Origin: Oscillospiraceae bacterium | Lineage (GTDB): Bacteria > Bacillota > Clostridia > Oscillospirales > Oscillospiraceae | Direction: 5' to 3' | Length of the DNA: 5,313 nucleotides | NCBI GenBank assembly: GCA_020025375.1 | Contig: JAHHSF010000087.1 | Coordinates: 1-5,313 of the forward strand | Shown: positions 4,812 through 5,313 of the stretch, piece by piece | Position numbering within the stretch: the stretch's first letter is position 1 | How the letters are laid out: each line of letters begins with the position of its first letter | Notes under the pieces: model-generated | Seen by the model: only the letters and a program-made list of their open reading frames with translations | What the model was told of the DNA's origin: nothing | The model's database searches: none | Made by a program: the position numbers and the translations under genes

Positions 4812-5313
4812 AGAAGATTGCCGTTCTGGTCTCCGGGGGCGGCACCAACCTCCAGGCCCTCATCGAAGCTCAGGCACGCGGCGAAATTTTGGGCGGTTCC
4901 ATCGCCGCCGTGATTTCCTCCAAGCCAGGGGTCAAAGCCCTGGAGCGGGTCGCAGCTGCCGGCATCCCAGGCTACGTGGTTGCCCGGAAGGACTTTCCCG
5001 ACAACCGTACCATGACCGTGGCCCTGGTGGAGAAGCTCCGGGCGCTGGAAATCGATCTGGTGGTGCTGGCCGGGTTCATGCACATCCTAACCGGGGAGAT
5101 GATTGCCGCCTATCCCAACGCCATCCTCAACGTCCACCCCGCCCTTATCCCCTCTTTCTGCGGGGAGGGGTACTACGGCCTCCACGTCCACGAGGCTGCT
5201 CTCGCCTACGGGGTGAAAGTTACCGGAGCCACCGTCCACTTCGTCAATGAGGAGGCCGATGGCGGCCCCATCGTTCTCCAAAAGGCGGTGGATATTCTGG
5301 AGGGGGACACCCC
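4808..5313 (+). CDS. purN: Phosphoribosylglycinamide formyltransferase (GAR transformylase), 3' end outside window
   Basis: Transfers a formyl group from 10-formyl-tetrahydrofolate to GAR, giving FGAR. The first 168 residues are present and the gene runs off the right edge; family members are about 190-210 long. Motifs: VSGGGTNLQAL (8-18), the phosphate-binding loop; VVLAGFMHIL (85-94); NVHPALIPSF (108-117) with N108 and H110 matching the catalytic Asn-His pair; and DGGP (151-154) with D151 matching the catalytic aspartate. FCGEGYYGLHVH (117-128) is a slightly longer form of the usual KYPGLHTH loop, which I associate with clostridial PurN. The ATG overlaps the purM stop in ATGA, and the RBS must lie inside purM, so translation is probably coupled. 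Whether purH or purD follows cannot be seen. Confidence 0.96.
   Translation, partial: MKKIAVLVSGGGTNLQALIEAQARGEILGGSIAAVISSKPGVKALERVAAAGIPGYVVARKDFPDNRTMTVALVEKLRALEIDLVVLAGFMHILTGEMIAAYPNAILNVHPALIPSFCGEGYYGLHVHEAALAYGVKVTGATVHFVNEEADGGPIVLQKAVDILEGDT

Noticed and set aside
1..5313. CRISPR arrays, tRNA/rRNA genes, insertion sequences, prophage or defence genes
   Set aside because: I saw no regularly spaced repeats, no tRNA-like folds, and no transposase or defence-type protein; the window is core metabolism apart from the glycosyltransferase tail.

Overview
The window holds most of a de novo purine biosynthesis operon, preceded by the tail of an unrelated glycosyltransferase gene. All genes are on the + strand. 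The DNA is GC-rich with G/C-ending codons. The purine proteins have a clostridial look: the PurC variant with a GVFDPG segment, a PurF starting MGGFFG, and a PurN with an FCGEGYYGLH segment. Together with the order purE-purC-purF-purM-purN, this suggests a GC-rich gut Clostridia of the Oscillospiraceae/Flavonifractor kind. That placement comes from remembered family resemblance, not from a search.

Layout: 1-721 is the C-terminal part of a GT-B glycosyltransferase. It is closed by a strong intrinsic terminator (733-775). Positions 776-912 hold a candidate sigma-70-type promoter, with an operator-like cluster of GTAA/TTAC half-sites just upstream. The operon follows: purE (913-1407), purC (1466-2152), purF (2190-3614), purM (3771-4811) and purN (4808 to the window edge, cut off). 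Gaps are 58 and 37 bp at the first two joints. The purF-purM gap is 156 bp and full of inverted repeats. purM and purN overlap by 4 bp (ATGA).

Pathway logic: PurF makes phosphoribosylamine from PRPP, PurN formylates GAR, PurM closes the imidazole ring to AIR, PurE makes CAIR from N5-CAIR, and PurC adds aspartate to give SAICAR. PurD, PurL/PurQ, PurK, PurB and PurH are not in the window; some may follow purN.

The point most worth a second look is PurF. Its phosphoribosyltransferase domain and four Fe-S cysteines look intact. The N-terminal glutaminase domain, however, has lost the nucleophilic cysteine and the other catalytic or glutamine-binding residues I could align. An in-frame stop immediately upstream excludes a hidden propeptide. 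Second is the purF-purM spacer, which can fold into a compact three-way junction followed by mutually exclusive hairpins, and which carries a strong Shine-Dalgarno with a short ORF.
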